DNA from: Chloroflexota bacterium
Lineage (GTDB): Bacteria; Chloroflexota; Dehalococcoidia; UBA2979
Assembly: GCA_009843585.1 (NCBI GenBank)
Contig: VYDC01000110.1
Location: 5,375 to 19,984 of the forward strand
Length of the DNA: 14,610 bases
Direction of reading: 5' to 3'
Part shown: one piece after another, positions 1-7,216 of the stretch
How positions within the stretch are numbered: position 1 is the stretch's first letter
Layout of the letters: each line of letters starts with the position of its first letter
The notes under the pieces: generated by a model
Databases searched by the model: none
What the model was told of the DNA's origin: nothing
The model's input: the letters and a program-made list of their open reading frames with translations, nothing else
Made by a program: the position numbers and the translations under genes

Positions 1-1
1 C

Positions 2-592
2 GTCGCCCCCCGGGACGCCGCGCCCTACGACGAGGAGGTCGTGCTCGAGAGCGACGAGTGCAACCGCCCCGAGACGACGATGGAGGGGCTGGCCGGCCTC
101 CCCTCCGTGTTCACGCGGGATGGCTCGGGCTCGGTGACGGCGGGCAACTCCTCGCAGTTCTCCGACGGCGCGTCGGCGACCCTGGTGATGTCGGCGGAGC
201 GGGCGGCGCAGCTGGGCGTGGAGCCGATGGGGATCTACCGGGGCACCGCCGTCGTCGGCGTCGACCCCGACGAGATGGGGATCGGCCCGGCGAAGGCGGT
301 GCCGCGGCTCCTGGAGAAGAGCGGCGTCTCCGCCGCCGACATCGACCTGTGGGAGCTGAACGAGGCCTTCGCCGTGCAGGTCGTGCAGGTCACGAAGATG
401 CTCGACCTCCCCGACGAGTCCCTCAACGTCAACGGCGGGGCCATCTCCATCGGGCACCCGTACGGCGTGACGGGCTCCCGGCAGGTCGGGCACCTGCTGC
501 GGGAGCTGCGACGCCGCGGCGGGCGCTACGGCGTGGTGACGATGTGCGTCGGCGGCGGCCAGGGCTTCGCCTCGCTCTTCGAGGCCGTCTAG
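2..592 (+). CDS. Thiolase (acetyl-CoA acetyltransferase family), C-terminal part, cut by left edge
   Basis: Thiolases condense or cleave acyl-CoAs (beta-ketoacyl-CoA plus CoA to acetyl-CoA plus shortened acyl-CoA) in the cytoplasm. The reading frame is open from the first bases, so the start and the N-terminal nucleophilic Cys lie outside the window; 196 codons remain. Visible hallmarks in order are the NSSQFSDGASA stretch, the NEAFA motif (about 358-372), NVNGGAISIGHP with the catalytic His at 455-457, and the C-terminal CVGGGQG with the acid/base Cys at 545-547. Both visible catalytic residues are therefore intact. The frame ends in TAG, 63 bp before the convergent end of the CoA-ligase-like gene. 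The family is certain. Whether it is degradative or biosynthetic, and its chain length, cannot be told. A GTG at 41 is only an internal codon. Confidence 0.93.
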   Translation, partial: VAPRDAAPYDEEVVLESDECNRPETTMEGLAGLPSVFTRDGSGSVTAGNSSQFSDGASATLVMSAERAAQLGVEPMGIYRGTAVVGVDPDEMGIGPAKAVPRLLEKSGVSAADIDLWELNEAFAVQVVQVTKMLDLPDESLNVNGGAISIGHPYGVTGSRQVGHLLRELRRRGGRYGVVTMCVGGGQGFASLFEAV

Positions 593-604
593 AGACCCCG
601 TCAG

Positions 605-623
605 CGCGCCGGTCCCCGGCGCG
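605..623. terminator. GC-rich hairpin between convergent genes
   Basis: CGCGCCGG, a 3-nt loop (TCC) and CCGGCGCG form a perfect 8-bp stem starting 13 bp after the thiolase stop and 33 bp from the stop of the opposite-strand gene. There is no U-tract on either side. Its position between converging genes suggests a bidirectional transcript end, but such short GC-only hairpins also arise by chance in this composition. Confidence 0.35.
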
Positions 624-655
624 GCGCGTGGGCGGGGCGGCGCCGGCGGGCGTCC

Positions 656-2191
656 CTAGAAGAGGGCCGGCCACCCCTCGCGCCGCGACCGCCAGTCGAG
701 CATGCGTCTGAGTACGGAGGCGGCGCTCTCGATCGAGCCGTAGCTGGCGATGCCGGCGGCGTACAGCGCCCTCTCCATCTCGAGGTCGGGTCCGAGATCG
801 CCCCAGATGCGGTCTCGCCCGACGTAGAGGACCGGGCAGCCCGCCTCCTCCTGCGCCGCGGCGAGGTCTGAGGCGAACGCGCGCGCCTCCTCCCGGGCCT
901 CGCCGGGTTCGGCCGCGGCCGGGGCGTCGTCGCGCCACGGGACGCGGCTCCCGTGAGCGCCCTGGACGATGCCCGGCGAGACGACGATGACGTCGGCGAC
1001 GCCGGAGCGGGCGACGGCGCTCAGGATGCCGCGCCGCCGCTCCGCGTCTCCCTCGCCGGCTCCCCGGCCGCCGAAGCTCTCGGCGTCTATGGGATTGCGG
1101 TTGCTGGTGCCCGCCACCGGGATGAACGAGGCGAGCTCCCGTCGGGTCCCCCCGGGGAGCTCCGGCACGTCGAGGCCGGCGCGCGAGAGTGCGTCGGTCG
1201 CCAGGACGCCGACGCCGCCGCCCGAGCTCAGCATCACGACGCGCGGTCCCCGGACCCGGCCCGCGGAACTCGTGAGAGCGATGAGCGTCTGGCGGAGCTC
1301 CGCCATGCTCTGAACGAGTTGCGCGCCCGCCTGACGGCAGAGCGCCTCGAAGACGCTCGCGGACCCGGCGAGCGAGGCCGTGTGCGAGCGAACGGCCCGC
1401 GCGCCGGCCTCGGACGTTCCCGCCTTGAGAACGATGGTCGGCTTCGTGCGGGCGCACCTCCGGAGTGCCCGGGCGAAGGCCCCCCCGTCCGGCACGCCCT
1501 CGATGTAGGCGCCGACCACCGTCGTCTGCGGATCGTCGGCGGCGTAGTCCAGGAAGTCGTGGGCGGCGAGATCGGCGCCGTTCCCGTACGAGACGACCTT
1601 GGAGAAGCGCATCCCGATCGCGCCGAGGCGGAAGATCAGGTCGGCCGCATGGACCCCCGACTGCGAGAGGAGGAAGACGCCACCGGCGTCGGGCGGCGGA
1701 TTGCCGGTGAAGGCGATGCGCTCGTCGGGGACGTAGAGGCCCATGCAGTTCGGGCCGATCACGCGGATCCCGGCGGAGCGGGCGCGAGCGACCGCCTGCT
1801 GCTCGATGCGGGCGCGCTCGGCATCGCCGGTCTCGGAGAAGCCGGCCGTGAAGAGCTGAAGCGAGCGGACCCCGCGCTCGACGCAGTGCTCGACGAGCTC
1901 CGGAACCGCGTGCGCGGGCACCTGCGAGATCACGTGGTCGACGGGCCCCGGGCACGCGAGCAGGGAGGGGTAGCACGGGAGGCCGGCCGCGCGGGGCAGC
2001 CTGGGGTTCACCGGGTAGAGCGCGTGATTCTGGTCGTAGCCGAGCGCCCGGAGGGCGCGGAGGAAGTTGCCGCCCCGCGGATCGCCGGAGGGGACGCCGA
2101 CGACGGCGATCGAACGGGGATGGAAGAGCCACTCGAGCGCCGGGGCGCCGCTCCCGTTCGCTCGCCTGCGGGCGGGCTCGCCCGCCGTCAC
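656..2191 (-). CDS. ADP-forming acyl-CoA synthetase, alpha-subunit-like (CoA-binding plus succinyl-CoA-ligase-like domains)
   Basis: This 511-residue protein resembles the alpha half of NDP-forming acyl-CoA synthetases (acetate/acyl--CoA ligase, ADP-forming), which interconvert acyl-CoA + ADP + Pi and acid + ATP + CoA. The N-terminal CoA-binding Rossmann domain begins at FHPRSIAVVGVPSGDPRGG (about 23-41) and includes GPNCMGLY (146-153). The succinyl-CoA-ligase-like domain follows with SYGNGADL (201-208), then SHTASLAG with the presumed phospho-accepting His270, LSSGGGVGVLATDA (321-334) and NPIDAESFGG (366-375). No ATP-grasp (beta) domain is present, so a partner would have to be encoded elsewhere, or the protein works differently. 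The start is GTG 10 bp after the CoA-transferase B stop, with a weak upstream purine/GC stretch. It is the last gene of the three-gene operon. The family is well supported; the substrate is unknown. Confidence 0.85.
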   Translation of the reverse strand: MTAGEPARRRANGSGAPALEWLFHPRSIAVVGVPSGDPRGGNFLRALRALGYDQNHALYPVNPRLPRAAGLPCYPSLLACPGPVDHVISQVPAHAVPELVEHCVERGVRSLQLFTAGFSETGDAERARIEQQAVARARSAGIRVIGPNCMGLYVPDERIAFTGNPPPDAGGVFLLSQSGVHAADLIFRLGAIGMRFSKVVSYGNGADLAAHDFLDYAADDPQTTVVGAYIEGVPDGGAFARALRRCARTKPTIVLKAGTSEAGARAVRSHTASLAGSASVFEALCRQAGAQLVQSMAELRQTLIALTSSAGRVRGPRVVMLSSGGGVGVLATDALSRAGLDVPELPGGTRRELASFIPVAGTSNRNPIDAESFGGRGAGEGDAERRRGILSAVARSGVADVIVVSPGIVQGAHGSRVPWRDDAPAAAEPGEAREEARAFASDLAAAQEEAGCPVLYVGRDRIWGDLGPDLEMERALYAAGIASYGSIESAASVLRRMLDWRSRREGWPALF

Positions 2192-2201
2192 GACCCGCCG
2201 C

Positions 2202-3479
2202 CTATCGCCGGGAGGCGAGGATCTCGGATCGGGTGCGCTCGCCGACGGGCGTGTCGCCGATCACCCCGCTCGCCGCGAGGGCGTCTATCTCGTCGTCGCT
2301 CGCACCGAGCAGTCCGCCGAGGATCTCGCGGTTGTGATTGCCGAGATCGGGCGCCGGCGCCAGGACGCAGGGGCCGGCGTCGGTGGTTCGCCAGAGCCAG
2401 CCGTGCATCGCCCAGGTGCCGACCTCCGCATGCTCGGCCTCCTCGTAGTAGCCCCGCGTCGCGAGATGGCGGTCGCCGAGCAGCTCGGGGAGCGTCAGCA
2501 CCGGACCGGCGGGAACGCCGCGCTCGCTTAAGCGCTCGAACGCCTCCTGCTTCGTCAGCGCGCCGGTCCACGCCGCGACCAGCGGATCGAGGTCGGCGCG
2601 GTGCTCGAGGCGGGATTGGGCCGTCGCGAATCGGGAGTCGTCGACAAGCTCGGGAGCGCCCATCGCGGAGCAGAGACCCGCCCACTCCTCGTCGGTCCGC
2701 ACCGCGATCGCGATCCACTCGTCCTCGCCCGCGCACGCGTAGGCGTTGTGCGGCGCCATCGCCGCGCTCTCGTTGCCGCGATGCGGCGGCAGGCGTCCGT
2801 TCATCGCCCACTCCATGAAGGCCTCGCCGATGAGAGTCGTCATCGGCTCGCGCTGCGCGAGATCGATCACCTGCCCGCGTCCGGTGCGCCGGCGCTGGAT
2901 CAGCGCCGTGACGACGGCGGTGGCCGCCGCGAGGCCGGCGACCGGATCGCCGTACGAGACCCCGGTCTTGAACGGGATCCCGTCACCGTAACCGGTGAGC
3001 GAGGCGAGCCCCGAGAGCTGCTCGACGACCGGGCCGTAGGCCATGGCGCTCGCGTCGGGCCCGGTCTTCCCGAAGCTCGCCATGCCGACGACGATGATGT
3101 CCTCACGCTGCTCGCGGAGCCAGTCGGGGCCGATCCCGAGCCGGTCCATGACGTCGGCGCGGAAGTTCTCGATGACCACGTCGCTCTGCGCGACGAGCCG
3201 TCCGAAGAGCTCCTTCCCCCGCTCGCTCGTCAGGTCGAGGGTCAGGGAGCGCTTGTTGCGGTTGTACTCCTGGAAGTAGGCGTTCGAGTTCCACCAGTGC
3301 TCGCCGCGGGCGAGGGGTGGCCGGATCAGCGTGCGCAGGTTGTCCCAGGCGCGGGGCGCCTCCACCTTGATGACGTCCGCGCCGAAGTCGGCGAGCACCA
3401 TCGTCGCGTAGGGGCCGGCCCACATCGCGGTCAGGTCGGCGATGCGGACGCCCTCGAGCGGCCGCCTGGCCGGGCTCAC
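2202..3479 (-). CDS. CaiB/BaiF family III CoA-transferase B (catalytic Asp present)
   Basis: Family III CoA-transferases move CoA from an acyl-CoA donor to a free carboxylic acid through an aspartyl anhydride/thioester; the fold also includes alpha-methylacyl-CoA racemase. The protein is 425 residues, normal for the family. It starts with the typical LEGVRIADLTAMWAGPYAT, continues with LADFGADVIKVEAP (29-42), NRNKRSLTLDL (73-83) and VVIENFRADVMDRLGI (101-116). Asp178 in GVSYGDPVAGLAA aligns with the catalytic Asp of formyl-CoA transferase. The start was chosen as GTG at 3479: it gives the usual N-terminus and overlaps the upstream stop as GTGA, the mark of translational coupling. A much longer frame is open upstream but runs antiparallel to nothing sensible and in another frame of gene A. 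The acid and the CoA donor are unknown. Confidence 0.92.
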   Translation of the reverse strand: MSPARRPLEGVRIADLTAMWAGPYATMVLADFGADVIKVEAPRAWDNLRTLIRPPLARGEHWWNSNAYFQEYNRNKRSLTLDLTSERGKELFGRLVAQSDVVIENFRADVMDRLGIGPDWLREQREDIIVVGMASFGKTGPDASAMAYGPVVEQLSGLASLTGYGDGIPFKTGVSYGDPVAGLAAATAVVTALIQRRRTGRGQVIDLAQREPMTTLIGEAFMEWAMNGRLPPHRGNESAAMAPHNAYACAGEDEWIAIAVRTDEEWAGLCSAMGAPELVDDSRFATAQSRLEHRADLDPLVAAWTGALTKQEAFERLSERGVPAGPVLTLPELLGDRHLATRGYYEEAEHAEVGTWAMHGWLWRTTDAGPCVLAPAPDLGNHNREILGGLLGASDDEIDALAASGVIGDTPVGERTRSEILASRR

Positions 3480-4705
3480 GACGCGCCCCCGTCGCCGAAC
3501 GCCCCGGCGGCGCGCAGCTGCTCGCGGCGCGAGGCGGAGACGCCGAGCTCGTCGAGCACCTCCTCGGTGTGCTGGCCGAGCGTGGGCGCTCGCCCGGTGC
3601 GCCAGTCGTGCTCGGAGGAGAGCCAGAGGTGCCCGGGGAAGCGGATGGCGCCGGCGCGCGGGTGGTCGTCCTCGGCGAAGAAGCGGCGCTCGCGCAGCTG
3701 CTCCGACTCGAGGAGATCCTCGACGGTGGCGACGTAGCCCGCCGGGAAGCGGTGCGACTTGCCGAGCTCGAAGATCTCCTTCCCGGAGTGCTGGAAGAAC
3801 CAGCCCGAGAGCAGGGCTTCGAGCACGTCGTTCGAGCGCAGGCGCTCGTCGGCGTCGATGAACGGCGGCTGGAGCAGCTCGGGGATGCCGACGGCCGTCG
3901 CCATGTTCTCGTAGTTGCGGGGGAGGCAGTAGACGCCGGCGTAGCCGTCGGCGCACTGGTAGGTCCCGTAGATGGCGCTCACTGTGTTGCCGCGGCGCTT
4001 CGGCTGGATCCCCGCCTGCGAGGCGAACGGCCCGTAGAGCTCGAGCATGCCGGCGAGCGTCTCCTGCGCCGAGAGGTCGACGTGCGTCCCCTCCCCGCTG
4101 ATCAGCGACCCGAGGTAGGCGATGACCGCCGCGGCGAGCGCGTTGAGGCCGGCCTGGTAGGAGGGTTGCGACCCGCCGTTCTTGAGGGGGGGCCGGTAGG
4201 GGTCCCCCGTCAGCCACATGTGACCGGAGAGCGCGTACTGCGTGATCTCGTCGGCCGGCATCCCGGCGTAGGGGCCGGTCTGCCCGAAGGGCGTGATGGA
4301 GACCAGCACCAGACCCGGGGACCGCTCGCGGAGCGCCTCGTAGCCGAGGCCCCGCTCGGCGAGGTAGCCGGGCTCGAAGGACTCGATCACGATGTCGGAC
4401 GCGGCGGCGAGCTCGCGGAGCAGCTCGCGCCCGCCATCGTCCTCGAGGTCGAGCGTGATGCCGCGCTTGCTCGTGTTCAGGTAGAGGTAGAGGCCGCTCG
4501 CCTCGGGATCGATCTCGTCAGCAGGAAACGGCCCGGCGCGCCGCGCCGGATCGCCGGACGGCGGCTCGACCTTGATGACGTCGGCGCCGAGGCCGCCGAG
4601 CCACTTCGCCGCGTACGGCCCGGCGATCCCCTGCGCGAGGTCGAGCACGCGCACGCCGGCGAGCGGTTCGGTCCCGGGTGCTCCGTCAGCGGGTGCCGTC
4701 GTCAT
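3476..4705 (-). CDS. CaiB/BaiF family III CoA-transferase A (Ser replaces catalytic Asp)
   Basis: A 409-residue family III CoA-transferase homologue, first gene of the minus-strand operon. It opens with LAGVRVLDLAQGIAGPYAAK (15-34), then LGGLGADVIKVEPP (36-49), NTSKRGITLDL (77-87) and DIVIESFEPGYLAERGLGYE (104-123). Aligned without gaps from the SG pair (160-161) onward against partner B, position 182 in GGSQPSYQAGLNA falls where B has its catalytic Asp178, and here it is Ser. So A should not form the standard aspartyl-CoA intermediate. Two-gene family III enzymes such as BbsEF of toluene degradation are known, and A may be the non-catalytic or structural half of a heteromer with B. ATG start at 4705; the GGGGA upstream is a modest ribosome site. 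Family sure, activity uncertain. Confidence 0.92.
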   Translation of the reverse strand: MTTAPADGAPGTEPLAGVRVLDLAQGIAGPYAAKWLGGLGADVIKVEPPSGDPARRAGPFPADEIDPEASGLYLYLNTSKRGITLDLEDDGGRELLRELAAASDIVIESFEPGYLAERGLGYEALRERSPGLVLVSITPFGQTGPYAGMPADEITQYALSGHMWLTGDPYRPPLKNGGSQPSYQAGLNALAAAVIAYLGSLISGEGTHVDLSAQETLAGMLELYGPFASQAGIQPKRRGNTVSAIYGTYQCADGYAGVYCLPRNYENMATAVGIPELLQPPFIDADERLRSNDVLEALLSGWFFQHSGKEIFELGKSHRFPAGYVATVEDLLESEQLRERRFFAEDDHPRAGAIRFPGHLWLSSEHDWRTGRAPTLGQHTEEVLDELGVSASRREQLRAAGAFGDGGAS

Positions 4706-4774
4706 CTCGCTCGTCCCCGCGCGGCGGCCCGCTGTCGCGGTGTCCGCGGCGCCATCGGCTGCGCGTCGCGGCGG

Positions 4775-4780
4775 AGTCTA
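4775..4780 (-). promoter_or_regulatory. Candidate -10 for the CoA-transferase operon
   Basis: On the minus strand the hexamer TAGACT lies 69 bp upstream of the ATG of CoA-transferase A. No matching -35 at 16-18 bp is seen; the closest TTG-type hexamer, TTGCTA (4807-4802), is 21 bp away. TANNNT hexamers are scarce in this GC-rich DNA, which is the only support. Confidence 0.22.
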
Positions 4781-4818
4781 CGGAGGGCCCGCGCTGCCGT
4801 CTAGCAACGCGATCCGCG

Positions 4819-4838
4819 CCGCGCGGGGCCCCGCGCGG
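4819..4838. promoter_or_regulatory. 20-bp perfect palindrome in the divergent intergenic region (possible operator)
   Basis: CCGCGCGGGG is followed immediately by its reverse complement CCCCGCGCGG, with no spacer. The palindrome sits in the 197-bp gap between the divergent CoA-transferase operon and the crotonase-family gene, 7 bp (6 intervening) upstream of the TAAGCT -10 candidate. This is where a dimeric repressor controlling both directions would bind. It is built only of G and C, so chance cannot be excluded in this composition, and no regulator gene is in the window. Confidence 0.35.
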
Positions 4839-4844
4839 ACGGGG

Positions 4845-4850
4845 TAAGCT
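4845..4850 (+). promoter_or_regulatory. Candidate -10 for the crotonase-family gene
   Basis: TAAGCT lies 52 bp upstream of the ATG at 4903, in a stretch otherwise almost free of A/T. The -35 region at 17 bp overlaps the GC palindrome and does not resemble TTGACA, so an activator-dependent or weak promoter would be implied if real. Confidence 0.33.
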
Positions 4851-4902
4851 CGCTCCGGACGCCGCGGGCCGGGGGCGCGCGGCGCAGTGAAGGGAGCGTC
4901 CT

Positions 4903-5751
4903 ATGCCTGCCGGGGCCACCCCGTCGACGCTGCTCATCGAGCGCGAGCCGCCGCTGGTCACGCTGACCCTGAACCGCCCGGAGGTGCTGAACGCGATGTC
5001 CCCCGTGCTCCTGGATGAGCTCGAGGAGGCGCTGCGCGCGGCCGAGGCGGACCCGGAGACGCGGGTGGTGCTCATCACCGGGGCCCCGCGGGCTCCCGGA
5101 CGGCCGAACTTCTCGGCCGGCGCCGACATCAGGGCGTCGGGCGGGCCGTCCGCATCGCCGCCGGGCGAGCCGCTGGCGCACACCCTTGTCGCGGCCCGCG
5201 AGGTGGCCCAGGGCGTCGGGCCGGAGCACCAGTCGCGCTTCAACGGCGTCTTCGGCTACCTGGAGCGGATGTCGACGCCGTCGATCGCCGTCGTCGACGG
5301 CATCTGCACGACCGGGGGGCTCGAGTTGATCCTGAGCTGTGACCTCCGGCTCGTGGGCGAGGCGGCGCAGATCTCCGACTGGCACACGAGGAACCTGGCG
5401 GCGATCGGGGGAGCCGGAGTCACCACGCGCCTGCCGAAGCTGATCGGGGCGGCGCGTGCCAAGGAGATGCTGTGGACCGGACGGCCCATCGGCGCGGAGG
5501 AGGCCGTTCGCATCGGCCTCGCCAACGCGATGCATCCCTCCGGGGAGCTGCTCGAGCGCGCGAAGGACCTGGCGCGTGAGATCGCCGCGATGTCGTCTTT
5601 CGCCGTCGCAGCCTCGAAGGCCGTGGTCGGCGCCGCCGCCCACCAGGAGACGGAGGAGGGCATCCGCTACGCCGAGCTCTGGTCGTCGCTGATCGCTCTC
5701 CAGAAGGAGGCGACGGGGACGCCGCCGCCGCCCTCGCCGCTCGACCGGTAG
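4903..5751 (+). CDS. Enoyl-CoA hydratase/isomerase (crotonase) family protein
   Basis: Crotonase-fold enzymes bind acyl-CoA and stabilise an enolate in an oxyanion hole; hydratases add water to trans-2-enoyl-CoA. The 282-residue length is normal. NRPEVLNAMS (24-33) is the usual N-terminal motif; FSAGADI (70-76) and CTTGGLELILSCD (135-147) supply the oxyanion-hole regions. Glu141 matches the first catalytic Glu of rat mitochondrial hydratase (Glu144). The second Glu (Glu164) is not conserved: the SDWHTRNLAAIGGAG segment (158-172) has His/Thr there. Similar DTHARVG-type segments occur in many bacterial EchA-like proteins, so hydratase activity is not assured; isomerase, dehydratase or hydrolase roles are possible. 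ATG 4903 is backed by AGGGAG at 4891-4896 with 6-nt spacing. It is followed 95 bp later by the GYD gene on the same strand. Confidence 0.9.
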   Translation: MPAGATPSTLLIEREPPLVTLTLNRPEVLNAMSPVLLDELEEALRAAEADPETRVVLITGAPRAPGRPNFSAGADIRASGGPSASPPGEPLAHTLVAAREVAQGVGPEHQSRFNGVFGYLERMSTPSIAVVDGICTTGGLELILSCDLRLVGEAAQISDWHTRNLAAIGGAGVTTRLPKLIGAARAKEMLWTGRPIGAEEAVRIGLANAMHPSGELLERAKDLAREIAAMSSFAVAASKAVVGAAAHQETEEGIRYAELWSSLIALQKEATGTPPPPSPLDR

Positions 5752-5846
5752 GGCTCCCGGTACGAGATTCCCGATCGGTCCCCGGCGCGGCGGCGGACGT
5801 GCCATCATGGCGCGGCCGGACGCGCGATCGATTGCCGGAGGCGGCC

Positions 5847-6173
5847 ATGTCCACCTATATCCTGCTTCTGACGCTCAACGCCGACGGTCGGGAGAAGATG
5901 CTGGAGGATCCCGACAGCCTGCTGCGGGCGGAGAACGAGACCGAGATCGGCGGCGTCCAGTGTCTGGGCCTCTACGCCGTGCTGGGGGCGTTCGACTTCG
6001 TGAGCATCCTCGAGGCACCGGACAACGAGTCCGCCGCGAGCTTCTCGCTCGCGCTGGGCGTGCGGGCCGGTGCCCATATCACGACGCTGCCCGCGATCCC
6101 CGTGGGGCTTCTCCATCGCGAGGGGAGCGGTGCCCGGGACTGGATGCCGACCGAGGCCTTCCCGCCCGGATAG
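5847..6173 (+). CDS. GYD-domain small protein
   Basis: This 108-residue protein matches the GYD family (named for a Gly-Tyr-Asp motif), small alpha/beta proteins of unknown biochemical role and about 100 residues. Family features seen are the N-terminal strand STYILLLTLNADGREKMLED, then EIGGVQCLGLYAVLGAFDFV where GAFD (47-50) takes the place of GxYD, and EAPDNESAASFSLALG (56-71), ending in the LPAIPV strand. The start is ATG 5847 with GGAGG at 5837-5841 and 5-nt spacing; an upstream in-frame codon at 5799 has no such site. It follows the crotonase gene on the same strand, so co-transcription is possible but the 95-bp gap leaves it open. Convergent with the LLM gene. The family call is firm; function is unknown. 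Confidence 0.85.
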   Translation: MSTYILLLTLNADGREKMLEDPDSLLRAENETEIGGVQCLGLYAVLGAFDFVSILEAPDNESAASFSLALGVRAGAHITTLPAIPVGLLHREGSGARDWMPTEAFPPG

Positions 6174-6202
6174 TCACGGGCTCGACGCGGTGCCGGGCTG
6201 CG

Positions 6203-6244
6203 GGGGCCGGTCGGGCGGTCCCCCCGGCGGGCCCCGACCCGCCC
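6203..6244. terminator. GC-rich inverted repeat between convergent GYD and LLM genes
   Basis: The convergent gap (6174-6316) contains GGTCGGG facing CCCGACC and GGGGCC facing GGCCCC, two alternative GC stems around a C-run. Neither is followed by a U-tract. They are the only structures in the gap that could end the two transcripts. Boundaries are approximate and the stems are mutually exclusive. Confidence 0.22.
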
Positions 6245-6316
6245 CGCCGCGCCCACGCGCGCGGGCCGGCATACCTTGGCGAGCCGTGTGGCGTCTAGCT
6301 CCGCCGCGTGGGGTGT

Positions 6317-7210
6317 CTAGCGGGGCGGCCCGAGACGGATGCGCCGGCGAAGGGGCTCGGGATCGTCAGGGGCGTTCCACATCTCCCACCAGGCGTCGTC
6401 GAGCCACCAGGTGGCGCCGGCCTCCTCCCAGCGGGCGGCCTCTGCGGCGTCGACGCCGGGGAGGCGGCGCTCGACCACGATGTCGTAGGGCTCGTCGCCC
6501 GGGCGCTCGCGCCTGATCCAGGCGCGCATGGCGCGCAGATCGTCGAGCGCCTCGTCGGGGGACGCGTCGAGGATCAGCGTGCGGTCTGCCCCGAAGACGT
6601 TGGGCAGGAGGCCGTCGTAGCGGATGGCGCGGCGCATCGACGTGCGGCGCGGCCACATGGTGGCGTCGCGGGGCCAGGCGCCGACGACCCAGATCGGGAT
6701 GCGGGGCTGCTGCAGCGGGCGCGGCAGGAAGGTGACCTCGCGCACAGAGAAGTGATCGCCCGCGAAGGCGAAGGGCTTCCCGCTCCAGAGCCCTCCGAGG
6801 ATGGCGAGGGCCTCGTCGAGCATGGCGGCGCGGGTGCGGCGGTCGAACGCCTCGCCGCCGAACCAGGGGCCCTCGTCGGGCGGCGCGCCCAGCCCGACGG
6901 CGAGGGTGAAGCGGCCGCCGGTGAGTCGGTCGAGGGTGGCGGCCTGGCGGGCGATGAGCCAGGGGCGGTGCCAGGCGAGGGGGGTGAGCATCGTGCCGAG
7001 CCGCACGCGCTCGGTCAGCACGGCGATGGCGGAGAGGAGCACCCAGGCGTCGGCGAAGCCGGGCGGCGGCTCGCCGGGGGCGACGGCGTAGGGCGTGTCC
7101 CAGAGGAAGACGCCGTCCCATCCCGCCTCCTCGGCCTCGACGGCGAGCTGGATGAGGATGGCGGGATCGCCGCCGTAGCCGACGTTGGGGAGGGTCACAC
7201 CGAAGCGCAT
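6317..7210 (-). CDS. LLM-class (luciferase-like) flavin/F420-dependent oxidoreductase
   Basis: The 297-residue protein has the bacterial-luciferase-like TIM-barrel pattern of enzymes that use FMN or coenzyme F420. Visible marks are MRFGVTLPNVG (strand 1), AVEAEEAGWDGVFLWDTP (23-40), TERVRLGTMLTPLAWHRPW (66-84), QAATLDRLTGGRFTLAVGLG (89-108), ALAILGGLWSGKPFAFAGDHF (134-154) and IPIWVVGAW (171-179), followed by MRRAIRYDGLLP (192-203). The start ATG 7210 gives the canonical strand-1 N-terminus; an upstream in-frame ATG at 7252 would add an unlikely Pro-rich leader. There is no good ribosome site, but TACACT lies 6 bp upstream, so a leaderless mRNA is possible. The cofactor (FMN or F420) and substrate cannot be read. 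It stands alone, convergent with the GYD gene and divergent from the acyl-CoA dehydrogenase gene. Confidence 0.88.
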   Translation of the reverse strand: MRFGVTLPNVGYGGDPAILIQLAVEAEEAGWDGVFLWDTPYAVAPGEPPPGFADAWVLLSAIAVLTERVRLGTMLTPLAWHRPWLIARQAATLDRLTGGRFTLAVGLGAPPDEGPWFGGEAFDRRTRAAMLDEALAILGGLWSGKPFAFAGDHFSVREVTFLPRPLQQPRIPIWVVGAWPRDATMWPRRTSMRRAIRYDGLLPNVFGADRTLILDASPDEALDDLRAMRAWIRRERPGDEPYDIVVERRLPGVDAAEAARWEEAGATWWLDDAWWEMWNAPDDPEPLRRRIRLGPPR

Positions 7211-7216
7211 GGCGGG

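Noticed and set aside
953..2818. A 621-residue plus-strand open frame opposite the CoA-ligase-like and CoA-transferase B genes
   Set aside because: Arg/Ala/Gly-rich translation with no domain pattern, fully antisense to two genes with clear motifs. Long shadow frames are expected at this GC content.
3480..4217. N-terminal extension of CoA-transferase B giving a 671-residue protein
   Set aside because: The extension is Arg/Pro-rich, out of frame within CoA-transferase A, and the GTG at 3479 gives the canonical family N-terminus.
3569..4804. A 411-residue plus-strand open frame
   Set aside because: Antisense shadow of CoA-transferase A; no recognisable motif and no ribosome site.
6271..6277. 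ATACCTT as a plus-strand promoter in the convergent gap
   Set aside because: No gene in that orientation follows; it would only drive antisense RNA into the LLM gene, and no -35 is visible.
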